Part shown: in pieces, positions 16,935 to 25,042 of the stretch
How positions within the stretch are numbered: the first letter of the stretch is position 1
How the letters are laid out: each line of letters opens with the position of its first letter
DNA from: Streptomyces sp. HUAS YS2
GTDB lineage: Bacteria; Actinomycetota; Actinomycetes; Streptomycetales; Streptomycetaceae
Direction of reading: 5' to 3'
DNA length: 64,000 nucleotides
Assembly (NCBI RefSeq): GCF_033343995.1
Contig: NZ_CP137573.1
Span: 1,116,001 to 1,180,000 of the forward strand
Position numbers and translations under genes: made by a program
Notes under the pieces: model-generated
Told to the model about the DNA's origin: nothing
Databases searched by the model: none
Seen by the model: the letters and a program-made list of their open reading frames with translations, nothing else

Positions 16935-17619
16935 GGAAGGCCGCCAGGAACAGCGCGCTCGCGACGCCGAGCGCGCTGTAGGCCAGGGCGAACTGCGCCT
17001 GGCCCGCGCCGAGCAGCAGGAAGACCAGGCAGAAGACCCCGTGGTCGACGGGGAGCAGGGCGACGGCGCGCAGCGTGGACGGCTGCGGCGCGGGGACGCC
17101 GGGGGCGGGGCGGGGCTTCAGCTTCTCCGTGAGCAGGCCGCCGAAGAAGGTGACGACGGCGGTGAACTGGAAGGCCAGCGGGACGAGCAGCCAGCCTTCC
17201 GTACGCGTGCCGAAGTGGTCGGGCCACCGGTAGAAGGCGATCAGGACGGCCGCGTGCAGCGCGGTGATCTTCGCGCAGTCCACGACGTGGTCGAGCCACT
17301 CCCCCACGGCGCTGCCGCCGCCGCGGAGCCGGGCGAGCTGCCCGTCGGCGGAGTCGAAGGCGAAACCTACCGCGAGCCCGAGCCAGACCAGGACGCCGAG
17401 GCTCCAGGACGGGTCGCCAAGGGCGATGCCCGCGACCGCGGAGAAACTGAAGAGCGCGCTGATCAGCGTGACCTGGTTGGGCGTCAGTCCGAGCGCGTAC
17501 GCCCCGGCCGCCAGGTAGCGGCCGACCGGGCGGTTGACGAAGCGCGAGTAGAGCGAGACGCCCTTCGCCGCCTTCTGCGCGGATCTCAGCTCGGACAGCG
17601 CGGTCCCAACGGTTCCCAT
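16894..17619 (-). CDS. CDP-alcohol phosphatidyltransferase family protein
   Basis: A 241-residue integral membrane enzyme of the CDP-OH phosphotransferase family. It carries the complete metal-binding signature DG-x2-AR-x8-G-x3-D-x3-D, read as DGQLAR ... GEWLDHVVD around residues 94-116, in its second or third span; about six membrane spans are visible. It transfers a phosphoalcohol from a CDP-alcohol to an acceptor, for example diacylglycerol, inositol phosphate or a glycan. The convergent cytidylyltransferase could make its donor. The ATG follows a GGGGGGG tract. The acceptor is unknown. Confidence 0.88.
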   Translation of the reverse strand: MGTVGTALSELRSAQKAAKGVSLYSRFVNRPVGRYLAAGAYALGLTPNQVTLISALFSFSAVAGIALGDPSWSLGVLVWLGLAVGFAFDSADGQLARLRGGGSAVGEWLDHVVDCAKITALHAAVLIAFYRWPDHFGTRTEGWLLVPLAFQFTAVVTFFGGLLTEKLKPRPAPGVPAPQPSTLRAVALLPVDHGVFCLVFLLLGAGQAQFALAYSALGVASALFLAAFLTKWYRELNAVRR

Positions 17620-17712
17620 GGCCCCCCCGGGTCTCAAGGTGTGTGGTCTGCGGGCCATCATCGCAGGAGGAGCGGGCACGTACGCCGGCACACCCGGGCC
17701 TACGATGGGCGG

Positions 17713-18069
17713 ATGAGCGACAGCAGGGACCCGGCGGTTGCGCACCACGCGCGGGAAGGTGCCGCCGGAGAGCGGCTGGACGTGGCCGTGTCGGTACTGG
17801 CCCTGCTCGCCGACCGGACCCGTCTTGCGCTGCTCGCCGAACTCGGCCGGGGCGAGGCGGACGTCACCACGCTCACGGAAGCGTGCGGAGCCGCCCGCCC
17901 CTCGGTCAGCCAGCACCTGGCCAAACTCCGCCTCGCCGGCCTCGTGACCACCCGCAAGGACGGCCGCCGGGTCGTCTACTCCCTCCGCCACGGCCACCTG
18001 CGCCGCCTGGTCGACGAGGCCCTCAACGTGGCCGACCACCAGATCGGCGCCCTGCCTCCGCACGACTGA
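17713..18069 (+). CDS. ArsR/SmtB-family transcriptional regulator
   Basis: A 118-residue winged-helix repressor of ArsR type. The sequence shows LADRTRLALLAELGRGEADVTTLTEACGAARPSVSQHLAKLR (helix-turn-helix; split here only for description) followed by the wing VTTRKDGRRVVYSL and a C-terminal helix for dimerisation with paired His residues (HGHLRR, HHD-like end). The metal-site CxC of ArsR is absent; a His/Asp-type C-terminal metal site is possible. It is divergent from the CDP-alcohol phosphotransferase gene; no cation efflux pump is adjacent, so the target is unknown. Confidence 0.85.
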   Translation: MSDSRDPAVAHHAREGAAGERLDVAVSVLALLADRTRLALLAELGRGEADVTTLTEACGAARPSVSQHLAKLRLAGLVTTRKDGRRVVYSLRHGHLRRLVDEALNVADHQIGALPPHD

Positions 18070-18078
18070 CGGGGACTG

Positions 18079-18477
18079 TCAGGCGCCCTGGGGGCTGGAC
18101 GGAGCGACCCACTCGACGAACTGGACGACCACGCCGTTGGGGTCGGTGATCTGGAAGAGGCGTTCACCCCAGGGCTCTTCGCGCAGCGGCATGGTGATCT
18201 CGACGCCCTCGGCGCTCAGCCGCTTCGCCTCCTTCTCGATGTCGGTACCCGTGAAGGCGAGGATCAGACCGGAGGCGTGCTGGTCACGCTGGTCGGCCGG
18301 CAGCACCTCGATCCCGCGAGCGAGCAGGACGATGTCCACCGCGGCGTCGTCGCGCGACAGGGAGGCGAAGCCCTCGGCAGCGGCCTGCTCGGTGTAGCCG
18401 AGGTGGGTGGTGAAGAACTGCCGGGAAGCGGCAACGTCGTCGACGGTGAGCGAGACGGTGGACGCGGTGATCTGCAA
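18079..18477 (-). CDS. VOC (glyoxalase/bleomycin-resistance fold) protein
   Basis: A 132-residue single-chain VOC protein with two beta-alpha-beta-beta-beta modules: TVSLTVDDVAASRQFFTTHLGY at the start and LFQITDPNGVVVQFVEW at the end. The family includes glyoxalases, dioxygenases and drug-binding resistance proteins; the substrate is not apparent, and the usual metal His/Glu are only partly present. It faces a TetR gene across a gap with operator-like repeats, so it is probably that regulator's target. Confidence 0.82.
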   Translation of the reverse strand: MQITASTVSLTVDDVAASRQFFTTHLGYTEQAAAEGFASLSRDDAAVDIVLLARGIEVLPADQRDQHASGLILAFTGTDIEKEAKRLSAEGVEITMPLREEPWGERLFQITDPNGVVVQFVEWVAPSSPQGA

Positions 18478-18517
18478 GTGGGCTCTCCTGAGGGATGCGC
18501 GAGCATGTAGGTTTCTA

Positions 18518-18537
18518 TCGTCGTAAACTTACGACGA
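18518..18537. promoter_or_regulatory. Palindromic operator, likely for the adjacent TetR
   Basis: Perfect inverted repeat TCGTCGTAA-AC-TTACGACGA (9-bp arms, 2-base spacer) in the 126-base gap between the divergent VOC and TetR genes. A related sequence, CTACGAGGGTAAG, lies at 18583-18595 just before the TetR start. Placement and form fit TetR operators controlling both genes. Confidence 0.7.
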
Positions 18538-18603
18538 AGGTAAAGTTAGCCCGCAGGGCGCGCGAGTGTCAACATAAAAATGCTACGAGGGTAAGATTTC
18601 CTC

Positions 18604-19257
18604 ATGGCTACCGACACGACACCGCCCGCGCAACCCGCCGGCCTGCGGGAATCCAAGAAGCAGGAGACCCGGCAGCTCATCTCCGATCAGGCCACCCGCC
18701 TGTTCATCAGCCAGGGCTTCGAGCAGACCACCATCGCCGAGATCGCCGCCGCCGCACGGGTCGCCAAGAAGACGGTGACCAACTACTTCGCGCGCAAGGA
18801 GGACTTGGCCCTGGACCACCAGGACGCGTTCATCGCCTCCCTGGCGCACACGGTGGCCGTTCGCCGTTCCGGCGAATCCGCACTGACGGCTCTGCGTCGC
18901 GCCTTCATGGACGCCGCCGCGGCCGCGGACCCGGTCTCCGGCTTCGCCGGCCCCGAGTTCGCCCGCATGATCGCCGACAGCCCCACCCTCACGGCCTGCC
19001 TCCGCGGCCTGCACGACCAGCGCGAAAGCGCCCTGGCGCAAGCGCTCGTCGCCGCCACCGGCGCACCGCCGGACGACATCACCGCCCGAACCGCCGCCGG
19101 CCTGCTCGGCACCGTCCACCGCATCCTGTTCCAGCGCATCCAGGACCTCACCCTGGCCGGGCACCCCAACAGCAAGATCACCGAAACGATCACGGCAGAG
19201 GCGACGAGGGCCTTCGATCTGCTCGAACCATCCCTCGGCGACTACGCCGTGGCGTAA
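18604..19257 (+). CDS. TetR-family transcriptional regulator
   Basis: A 217-residue TetR repressor. The N-terminal helix-turn-helix reads ISDQATRLFISQGFEQTTIAEIAAAARVAKKTVTNYFARKEDL (residues about 25-67; the recognition helix is VAKKTVTNYF), followed by an all-helical ligand domain. It is divergent from the VOC gene and has palindromic sites in the shared gap, which suggests autoregulation and control of the VOC gene. The ligand is unknown. Confidence 0.9.
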   Translation: MATDTTPPAQPAGLRESKKQETRQLISDQATRLFISQGFEQTTIAEIAAAARVAKKTVTNYFARKEDLALDHQDAFIASLAHTVAVRRSGESALTALRRAFMDAAAAADPVSGFAGPEFARMIADSPTLTACLRGLHDQRESALAQALVAATGAPPDDITARTAAGLLGTVHRILFQRIQDLTLAGHPNSKITETITAEATRAFDLLEPSLGDYAVA

Positions 19258-19268
19258 GGGCTGCCCCT

Positions 19269-19285
19269 CGCCGGCCAGGCCGGCG
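19269..19285. terminator. Bidirectional hairpin between convergent TetR and VOC genes
   Basis: CGCCGGCC-A-GGCCGGCG is a 17-base palindrome in the 54-base gap between two convergent genes. As an RNA it can only form with a somewhat larger loop, so it is a modest terminator candidate. Confidence 0.45.
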
Positions 19286-19311
19286 AACCTGGGCACGCCT
19301 CCACCCGGCAC

Positions 19312-19710
19312 CTAGTTCCGCTGCGGCGCCAGGGAGCGCAGGACGTCGAACTCGTTGCCCTCGGGGTCGGCCATGACCACCCAGTTGCGGCCCGAGCCCT
19401 GGCCCACGTCCGTCGTGGTGGCGCCGAGGGCGAGCAGTCTGGTCACCTCGTCCTCGGTGCTGCCGTCGACCGGGCTGACGTCGAGGTGCAGCCGGTTCTT
19501 GACGGTCTTGCCCTCGGGCACTCGGATGAACTGCAGGGTGGGCGGCATCTGGCGGGCCCGTACGTCCTCGACGGTCGGCACCCAGGAGCCGATCTCGACC
19601 CTGCCCTCGCTCCGGTCGATCACCTTGAAGTCAAGGACCTCGCACCAGAAGGCGGCGAGCGCCTCCGGATCGTGGCAGTCGACGATCAACTCGGTGAACC
19701 TACTTGTCAT
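19312..19710 (-). CDS. VOC family protein
   Basis: A 132-residue glyoxalase-like protein. The start FTELIVDCHDPEALAAFWCEVLDF and the end WVVMADPEGNEFDVL are typical of the actinobacterial VOC subfamily often annotated as glyoxalase-like; HLDVSP carries a conserved His. It is related to but clearly distinct from the VOC protein at 18 kb. It is divergent from an MFS gene; the function is unknown. Confidence 0.83.
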   Translation of the reverse strand: MTSRFTELIVDCHDPEALAAFWCEVLDFKVIDRSEGRVEIGSWVPTVEDVRARQMPPTLQFIRVPEGKTVKNRLHLDVSPVDGSTEDEVTRLLALGATTTDVGQGSGRNWVVMADPEGNEFDVLRSLAPQRN

Positions 19711-19802
19711 TTCTCTCCCAGATAGTGCGGACGGCGCTCAGGGTATTGCGCCCGTCCGAGGGATCCGAGGTCTTTCGGACCGTTGCCCCGGGCCCACCTC
19801 CG

Positions 19803-19830
19803 CAACATGTGCACGCGTGCGCACATGTTG
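19803..19830. promoter_or_regulatory. 28-bp operator-like palindrome upstream of the MFS gene
   Basis: Ten-base arms CAACATGTGC and GCACATGTTG are perfect inverted repeats around an 8-base GC-rich core, itself part of the palindrome GCACGCGTGC. The right arm ends 14 bases before the MFS GTG start, so a bound protein would block transcription or translation start. No regulator gene is directly adjacent; the nearest are the TetR at 18.6 kb and the ArsR at 17.7 kb. Confidence 0.65.
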
Positions 19831-19844
19831 GTTACGATGGTCGG

Positions 19845-21197
19845 GTGTCCGTGTTGAGTGATCGGGTCTACCGGCGGCTGTTCGTCGCGCAGGTCGTCGC
19901 GTTGACCGGGACCGGGCTGGCCACCGTCGCGTTGGGGCTGCTGGCCTATGACCTGGCCGGGGGTGATGCCTCCGCCGTGCTCGGGACCGCGCTGGCGATC
20001 AAGATGGTCGCGTACGTCGGGGTCGGGCCCCTGGTCGGGGCGGTCGCGCATCGGGTGTCCCGGCGGGGGCTCATGGTGGGGGCGGACCTGGTGCGGGCGG
20101 GCACCGCGGTGGCGTTGCCGTTCGTCGCGGAGGTCTGGCAGGTCTACGCGCTGATCCTGCTGCTGCAGGCGGCGTCGGCCGCGTTCACGCCGACGTTCCA
20201 GGCCACGATTCCCGGGGTGCTGCCCGACGAACGGGACTACACGCGGGCCCTTTCGCTGTCCCGGCTCGCCTACGACCTGGAGAGTCTGCTCAGCCCGGCG
20301 CTCGCCGCGGCGCTGCTGAGCGTCGTCCCGTACCGGTGGCTGTTCGCCGGTACGACCGTCGGGTTCCTGGGCTCCGCCGCGCTCGTCCTGACCGTTGCAC
20401 TGCCCCGCCGCCCGGCCCCCGGCGGCCCACCGCCGCGCGCCTCGTTCGGGGTCCGGCTGTTCCGTGCCACGCCCCGGCTGCGCGCCCTGCTCGCCCTCGA
20501 CCTCGCGGTCGCCGCCGCCGGGGCGATCGTGTTCGTCGACTCGGTCGTGCTGGTACGGGACCACTTCCACCGGCCCGCCGCCGCGCTGACGCTCGCGCTC
20601 GGCGCGTACGGCGCGGGCTCCCTGCTCGCCGCGCTGCTGCTCCCCCGGCTGCTCGGGCGCACCGGCGACCGCACGGTGATGCTCGGCGCCGCCGCGGCGC
20701 TGCCGGCGCTGCTCGGCGCCGTCGCCGTGCTCACGGCGCAGGCCCCCAGCACCGGGGCGTGGTGGGCGGTCCTGACGGCCTGGGCCCTGCTCGGGGCGGG
20801 CTGCTCCGCCGTGCTCACGCCCGCCGGGCGGGTGCTCCGGCGCTCGGCCGCCGAGGCCGACCTGCCGGCCGCCTTCGCCGCGCAGTTCTCCCTCTCGCAC
20901 GGCTGCTGGCTACTGACCTACCCGCTCGCCGGATGGCTCGCGGCCACCGCGGGGCTGCCCGTCACTGCGACGGTGCTCGGCGCCCTCGCCCTGGTCTCCG
21001 TCGCCGCAGCGGCGCGGGCCTGGCCGCGCCACGAGCCGGAGCTGCTGGACCACGTGCACACCGGCCTGCCGCCCGGCCACCCCCACCTCACCGGCGCACT
21101 GCCCTCGGGGGCCGGCCTGCGGCACGGGCACCCGTACGTCATCGACTGCTACCACCACCGCTGGCCCTCGCCCGCAGCCGCGTCCACCGCCGACTGA
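19845..21197 (+). CDS. MFS transporter
   Basis: A 450-residue major facilitator with about twelve spans. It starts SVLSDRVYRRLFVAQVVALTG, has the loop motif region RVSRRGLMVGADLVRAG between spans 2 and 3, and ATIPGVLPDERDYTRALSLSRLAYDLESLLSPALAA, typical of the MFS_3 exporters. The last 45 residues form an unusual His-rich soluble tail (HVHTGLPPGHPHLTG, YHHRW) that could bind metal. The start is GTG at 19845, or GTG two codons later. A strong palindrome overlaps its promoter. The substrate is unknown; a drug or metal-chelate exporter is possible. Confidence 0.85.
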   Translation: MSVLSDRVYRRLFVAQVVALTGTGLATVALGLLAYDLAGGDASAVLGTALAIKMVAYVGVGPLVGAVAHRVSRRGLMVGADLVRAGTAVALPFVAEVWQVYALILLLQAASAAFTPTFQATIPGVLPDERDYTRALSLSRLAYDLESLLSPALAAALLSVVPYRWLFAGTTVGFLGSAALVLTVALPRRPAPGGPPPRASFGVRLFRATPRLRALLALDLAVAAAGAIVFVDSVVLVRDHFHRPAAALTLALGAYGAGSLLAALLLPRLLGRTGDRTVMLGAAAALPALLGAVAVLTAQAPSTGAWWAVLTAWALLGAGCSAVLTPAGRVLRRSAAEADLPAAFAAQFSLSHGCWLLTYPLAGWLAATAGLPVTATVLGALALVSVAAAARAWPRHEPELLDHVHTGLPPGHPHLTGALPSGAGLRHGHPYVIDCYHHRWPSPAAASTAD

Positions 21198-21242
21198 CCC
21201 GTCCGCTTGCGGCGCCCCCTCGCATCGGCGACGGTCGGTCGT

Positions 21243-22064
21243 ATGGGTCGTACCGGCGGGACGCGGACCGGCGTCCTCATCGACATCGACGGCGTCCTCA
21301 CCGTGTCCTGGGAACCGCTGCCGGGAGCCGTCGCGGCCATGGCCGCGCTACGGGACGCCGGGTACCCGTTCGCCCTGGTCACCAACAACACCTCCCGCAC
21401 ACGCGCCTCGATCGCGGCGAAGCTCTCCGGGCTCGGCTTCCCCGTCGGGGCCGACGACGTCCTCACCGCGCCCGCCGCCACGGCCGGCTATCTGCGCGCG
21501 CACCACCCGGACGCCCGCTGCACTCTGCTGACCAGCGGCGACGTACGGGACGACCTGGAGGGCGTGACCCTCGTGGACGCAGCGGACAGCCCGGACATCG
21601 TCGTCCTCGGCGGGGCCGGCGAGGCGTTCACGTACGAGGCGCTCAACCAGGTCTTCCGGCAGCTCGACCGGGGCGCCCGCCTCGTCGCCATGCACCGCAA
21701 CCTGTACTGGCGTACCTCAGGCGGGCTCGACCTCGACACCGGTGCCTTCCTCCTCGGGCTCGAACGCGCCGCGGGGGTCGAGGCGGTCGTCACGGGCAAA
21801 CCGGCGGAGGCGTTCTTCGCCGCCGCGCTGGCGCACCTGGGCATCACGGCGCAGGCCGCCGTGATGATCGGCGACGACGTCGAGTCGGACGTCCTGGCCG
21901 CGCAGCGCCACGGCATCACCGGGGTCCTGGTCCGCACCGGCAAGTTCCGGCCCGAGACGCTGCGGAACGCCCCCGGTGAGCCGGACCACGTCGTCGACTC
22001 CTTCGCCGACCTCCCGGCGCTCCTCCCGGCGCTCGTGCGGCATCACGCGGACGGGGCCCGCTGA
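21243..22064 (+). CDS. HAD-IIA family hydrolase (NagD-like)
   Basis: A 273-residue HAD phosphatase. Motif I is DIDGVL with Asp14 (nucleophile) and Asp16; motif II is VTNNTSR; the C2a cap lies between; the Lys of motif III sits in VTGKPAEAFF, and motif IV is MIGDDVESDV. This order is that of NagD/p-nitrophenylphosphatase proteins, which act on sugar phosphates or nucleotides. The ATG was preferred over an in-frame TTG 36 bases earlier. Its TGA overlaps the ATG of the next gene by one base, so they are co-translated. Confidence 0.88.
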   Translation: MGRTGGTRTGVLIDIDGVLTVSWEPLPGAVAAMAALRDAGYPFALVTNNTSRTRASIAAKLSGLGFPVGADDVLTAPAATAGYLRAHHPDARCTLLTSGDVRDDLEGVTLVDAADSPDIVVLGGAGEAFTYEALNQVFRQLDRGARLVAMHRNLYWRTSGGLDLDTGAFLLGLERAAGVEAVVTGKPAEAFFAAALAHLGITAQAAVMIGDDVESDVLAAQRHGITGVLVRTGKFRPETLRNAPGEPDHVVDSFADLPALLPALVRHHADGAR

Positions 22065-22435
22065 TGGCCCGGGTGACCGTGGAGGACGACACCGACATCG
22101 TCGTGCACCTCGCCCCGTGGGAGAAGCTCGCCGCCCGGCGCGGGGACATCCGCGTCCCCGTCACCGCACTGCGCGAGGTACACCTCGAACCCGACTGGTG
22201 GCGCGCCCTGCGGGGCCTGCGCGGTCGCGGTCTGTGGATCCCCGACCGCATCGCCGTCGGCATCCGGGTCCTCCCGGACGGCGAGGACTTCGCCGCGATC
22301 CGCGTCGGCCACCCGGTCGTCTGCCTGGAGCTGCGCCGCACCTACCGCTTCGCCCGCGTTTCCGTCCATGTCGCGGACACGGAAGGGACGTTGCGAGCCC
22401 TGGAGCCCTACGTACCCCGCGACCGCCTCGCCTGA
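22064..22435 (+). CDS. Small conserved hypothetical protein
   Basis: A 123-residue soluble protein with mostly beta-strand character: VTVEDDTDIVVHLAPWEKLAA, VPVTALREVHLE, RIAVGIRV and VVCLELRR. The pattern resembles bacterial PH-like (YdjM-type) domains seen in actinobacteria, but I would not assign it firmly. It is joined to the HAD gene by a TGATG overlap, so it is in the same operon. Function unknown. Confidence 0.75.
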   Translation: MARVTVEDDTDIVVHLAPWEKLAARRGDIRVPVTALREVHLEPDWWRALRGLRGRGLWIPDRIAVGIRVLPDGEDFAAIRVGHPVVCLELRRTYRFARVSVHVADTEGTLRALEPYVPRDRLA

Positions 22436-22468
22436 CCCTCCGTCACCGGGACCTGGCGGCACCGTGGG

Positions 22469-24760
22469 CTACCTGTTCGCCGGCACGTCCTCTCCCGCCA
22501 TGTCCCGCTCCAGCGCCGCCTCGCCCTCCGCGTCCAGGTGCGGCAGTATCCGGTCCAGCCATCTCGGCGTCCACCAGGCGCGCTCGCCGAGGAGGGTCAT
22601 GACGGCGGGGACCAGCAACAGTCTGACCACGGTGGCGTCGATGAGGACGCTGACGGCCAGGCCGAGGCCCAGCATCTTGACCACGATGTTGTCCGAGACG
22701 ATGAACGCGGCGAACACGCTCACCATGATCAGCGCGGCACACGTGATCACTCTGGCCGTGATCTCCAGGGCGTGCGCCACACTGGCCTCGGCGTCGCCGG
22801 TGCGCAGCCACGCCTCGTGGACCCGGGAGAGCAGGAAGATCTCGTAGTCCATGCTCAGGCCGAAGACGATGGCGAACATCATCATCGGCACGTAACTCTC
22901 GATGGGCACCTTGCCGTTGACGCCGAGCGCGGGTCCGCCCCAGCCCCACTGGAAGACGGCCACGACCACACCGTACGAGGCCGCGATGGAGAGCACGTTC
23001 AGCACGGCCGCCTTCACCGCGACGAGCAGCCCGCGGAACACGATCAGGATGACGAGGAAGGCGAGCGCCACCACCACCGCGATGATCAGCGGCAGTCGGC
23101 TGGAGACGATCTCCAGGAAGTCCACCTGGGCCGCCGTGGTGCCGGTGACGTAGGTCTTCGCGTCCGTGCCTGCGACCGCCTGCGGCAGCACGTCGTCGAC
23201 GAGGTGCTCGGTCAGCTGGGTGGTCTTCTCGTCCTGCGGGGAGGCCACCGAGTACGCCGTGCCGATGAGCACGTCGCCGTCCGGGGTGGTCCGCAGCGGG
23301 GTGATGGAGGCCGCGTCGGGCACGTTCGTCAGCGACTGCTGGAGCTTCGTGGCCAGCTCGGCCCGGTCCTCGGACGGCACGGCCGTCTGGTCCACGACCA
23401 GGGTCAGCGGCCCGTTCGCGCCGGGTCCGAACGAGGTCGCGATCAGGTCGTACGCCCGGCGGTCGGTGAAGGACTCCGGGTCGGCGCCGTCGCCGATGTG
23501 GCCGAGCTGGATGGAGAACAGGGGGATGGAGAGGATCGCCAGCGTCACCACGCCGGACACCAGGAACCACCACGGGCGCTTCTCCACCCGCTGCGCGTAC
23601 CGGTGCCAGGTGCCGTGCGCGGTGGCGCCGGGCTCCGCGTCGGTCTCCGCGACGGGCTTGCGCACGTGGTAGCGGTCGATGCGGCGGCCGACGAGGCCCA
23701 GCATGGCGGGCACCAGCGTGAGGGCCGCGATCACGGCGGTGATCACGGTGAACGCCGCCGCGAGGCCCAGTTTCCCGATGAACGTGACCCCCGAGACCCA
23801 GAGCCCTGACAGCGCGATGATCACGGTGCAGCCGGAGACCAGGACTGCTCTGCCGCTGGTGGTCGCCGCCAGGGCCGCGGAGTCGGCGGGATCGTGGCCG
23901 TCCATGATGTTCTGGCGGTGCCGGGTGATCAGGAACAGCGCGTAGTCGATGCCCACGCCGATGCCGATCATCGTGGCCAGCGTCGGCGAGACCGTGCCGA
24001 AGGTGAACGCCGCCGCCATCAGGCCCAGCAGCGCCAGTCCGCAGATCGCCCCGATCAGGGCGGTGATCAGCGGCAGGACGGCCGCGATGACGCTGCCGAA
24101 GCCGATCAGCAGGACGACGATCGCCACGGCGAAGCCGATCGCCTCGCTGCTGCGGTCGTCGGCCACCGGCCGCGCGAGTTCGCCGAGCGGTCCGCCGTAC
24201 TCGACGTCGATGCCCGCGTCGCGCAGCGGCTGGACGGCGGCGTCGACGCCGTTCAGGTAGTCGGTGCCGAGGGTGGAGGGCGGCACGCTGAAGCGGATGG
24301 TGATGTAGGCGGTCTTGCCGTCGGTGGACAGCGGGCCCGTGTTGGGCGTCCCGGGAGGCGGTGGCTGCGGCGTGGAGCCCGGCGGCGGCAGCGGGTTCTG
24401 TGCGCTGAGCACGTCGGGCAGCTTCGCCAGGGCGGCGACGGCGGAGTTGACCGTGGCCGCCTGGTCGGTCAGCGGCCCGGCGGCCCGGTTGAGCACGACC
24501 TGGGCGCCGTATCCGCCGGCCTGCGGGTCGTGCGCCTGGAGGACGTCCAGGCCTTCCGCCGACTGCACGCCGGGGAGGGCGAAGTTGTCGGAGAACTGGC
24601 CTCCGACGGCGCGGTCGGTGATCTGAAGGCCCGCGACGGCAGCCAGCCACAGGGCGATGACGACGATGAAATGCCGAGCGCACCAGTGGCCGAGGCGGTA
24701 CAACCCGCTCTTGCGCGGTGCGCTGCCTCCCTTGGCGGGGGCAGGGCTTCGTGCGTTCAT
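22469..24760 (-). CDS. MMPL family transporter
   Basis: A 763-residue RND-superfamily exporter with two repeats: a first span near residue 25 ([16 protein letters not shown]), an outside loop (about 50-190), five spans, a basic cytoplasmic linker ([16 protein letters not shown]), then the same again. The MMPL signatures [16 protein letters not shown] and [17 protein letters not shown], with the proton-relay Asp-Tyr pair, are present in each half. Such pumps export lipids or hydrophobic compounds. The start at 24760 is preferred but has no good ribosome site; a GTG at 24808 is possible. It is divergent from a GH15 gene. Confidence 0.9.
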   Translation of the reverse strand: MNARSPAPAKGGSAPRKSGLYRLGHWCARHFIVVIALWLAAVAGLQITDRAVGGQFSDNFALPGVQSAEGLDVLQAHDPQAGGYGAQVVLNRAAGPLTDQAATVNSAVAALAKLPDVLSAQNPLPPPGSTPQPPPPGTPNTGPLSTDGKTAYITIRFSVPPSTLGTDYLNGVDAAVQPLRDAGIDVEYGGPLGELARPVADDRSSEAIGFAVAIVVLLIGFGSVIAAVLPLITALIGAICGLALLGLMAAAFTFGTVSPTLATMIGIGVGIDYALFLITRHRQNIMDGHDPADSAALAATTSGRAVLVSGCTVIIALSGLWVSGVTFIGKLGLAAAFTVITAVIAALTLVPAMLGLVGRRIDRYHVRKPVAETDAEPGATAHGTWHRYAQRVEKRPWWFLVSGVVTLAILSIPLFSIQLGHIGDGADPESFTDRRAYDLIATSFGPGANGPLTLVVDQTAVPSEDRAELATKLQQSLTNVPDAASITPLRTTPDGDVLIGTAYSVASPQDEKTTQLTEHLVDDVLPQAVAGTDAKTYVTGTTAAQVDFLEIVSSRLPLIIAVVVALAFLVILIVFRGLLVAVKAAVLNVLSIAASYGVVVAVFQWGWGGPALGVNGKVPIESYVPMMMFAIVFGLSMDYEIFLLSRVHEAWLRTGDAEASVAHALEITARVITCAALIMVSVFAAFIVSDNIVVKMLGLGLAVSVLIDATVVRLLLVPAVMTLLGERAWWTPRWLDRILPHLDAEGEAALERDMAGEDVPANR

Positions 24761-25042
24761 ATTCTGGCCGAATCCCGACGACGACGTCCCCGAGCGGACG
24801 AGGTGCACCCGGTGGGGTGCACGGCCTGCACACGGCCTACATCGCCCATTGTTCGCCCTGCGCGGCGACCCGGCATCTCGACGGGCTCCGGGCCCCGCAG
24901 CGGACGTTCAGCCGCCCGTCAGCAGCCCGTCAGCAGCCCATCAGCGCCCCGTCAGCGCCCCGTCGGCCCGGCCCGGCCGCGTGGGATCCGCCGCGTGCGC
25001 TCCGCCGAGCCCGATTCCGTACCGTCGCTGATAGTGGAGGGC
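24761..25042. promoter_or_regulatory. Divergent gap between MMPL and GH15 genes
   Basis: This 282-base gap must hold both promoters. It contains GC-rich sequence with the 11-bp tandem repeat block at 24915-24964. I see no clear sigma-70 boxes. An upstream in-frame extension of the GH15 gene is open but lacks a convincing ribosome site. Confidence 0.3.
24915..24964. repeat. 11-bp tandem repeat, about 4.5 copies
   Basis: Units CCCGTCAGCAG, CCCGTCAGCAG, CCCATCAGCGC, CCCGTCAGCGC and a partial CCCGTCGG run head to tail. The 11-base period matches one helical turn, so it could present regulator half-sites on one DNA face, or be simple slippage. Confidence 0.75.
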
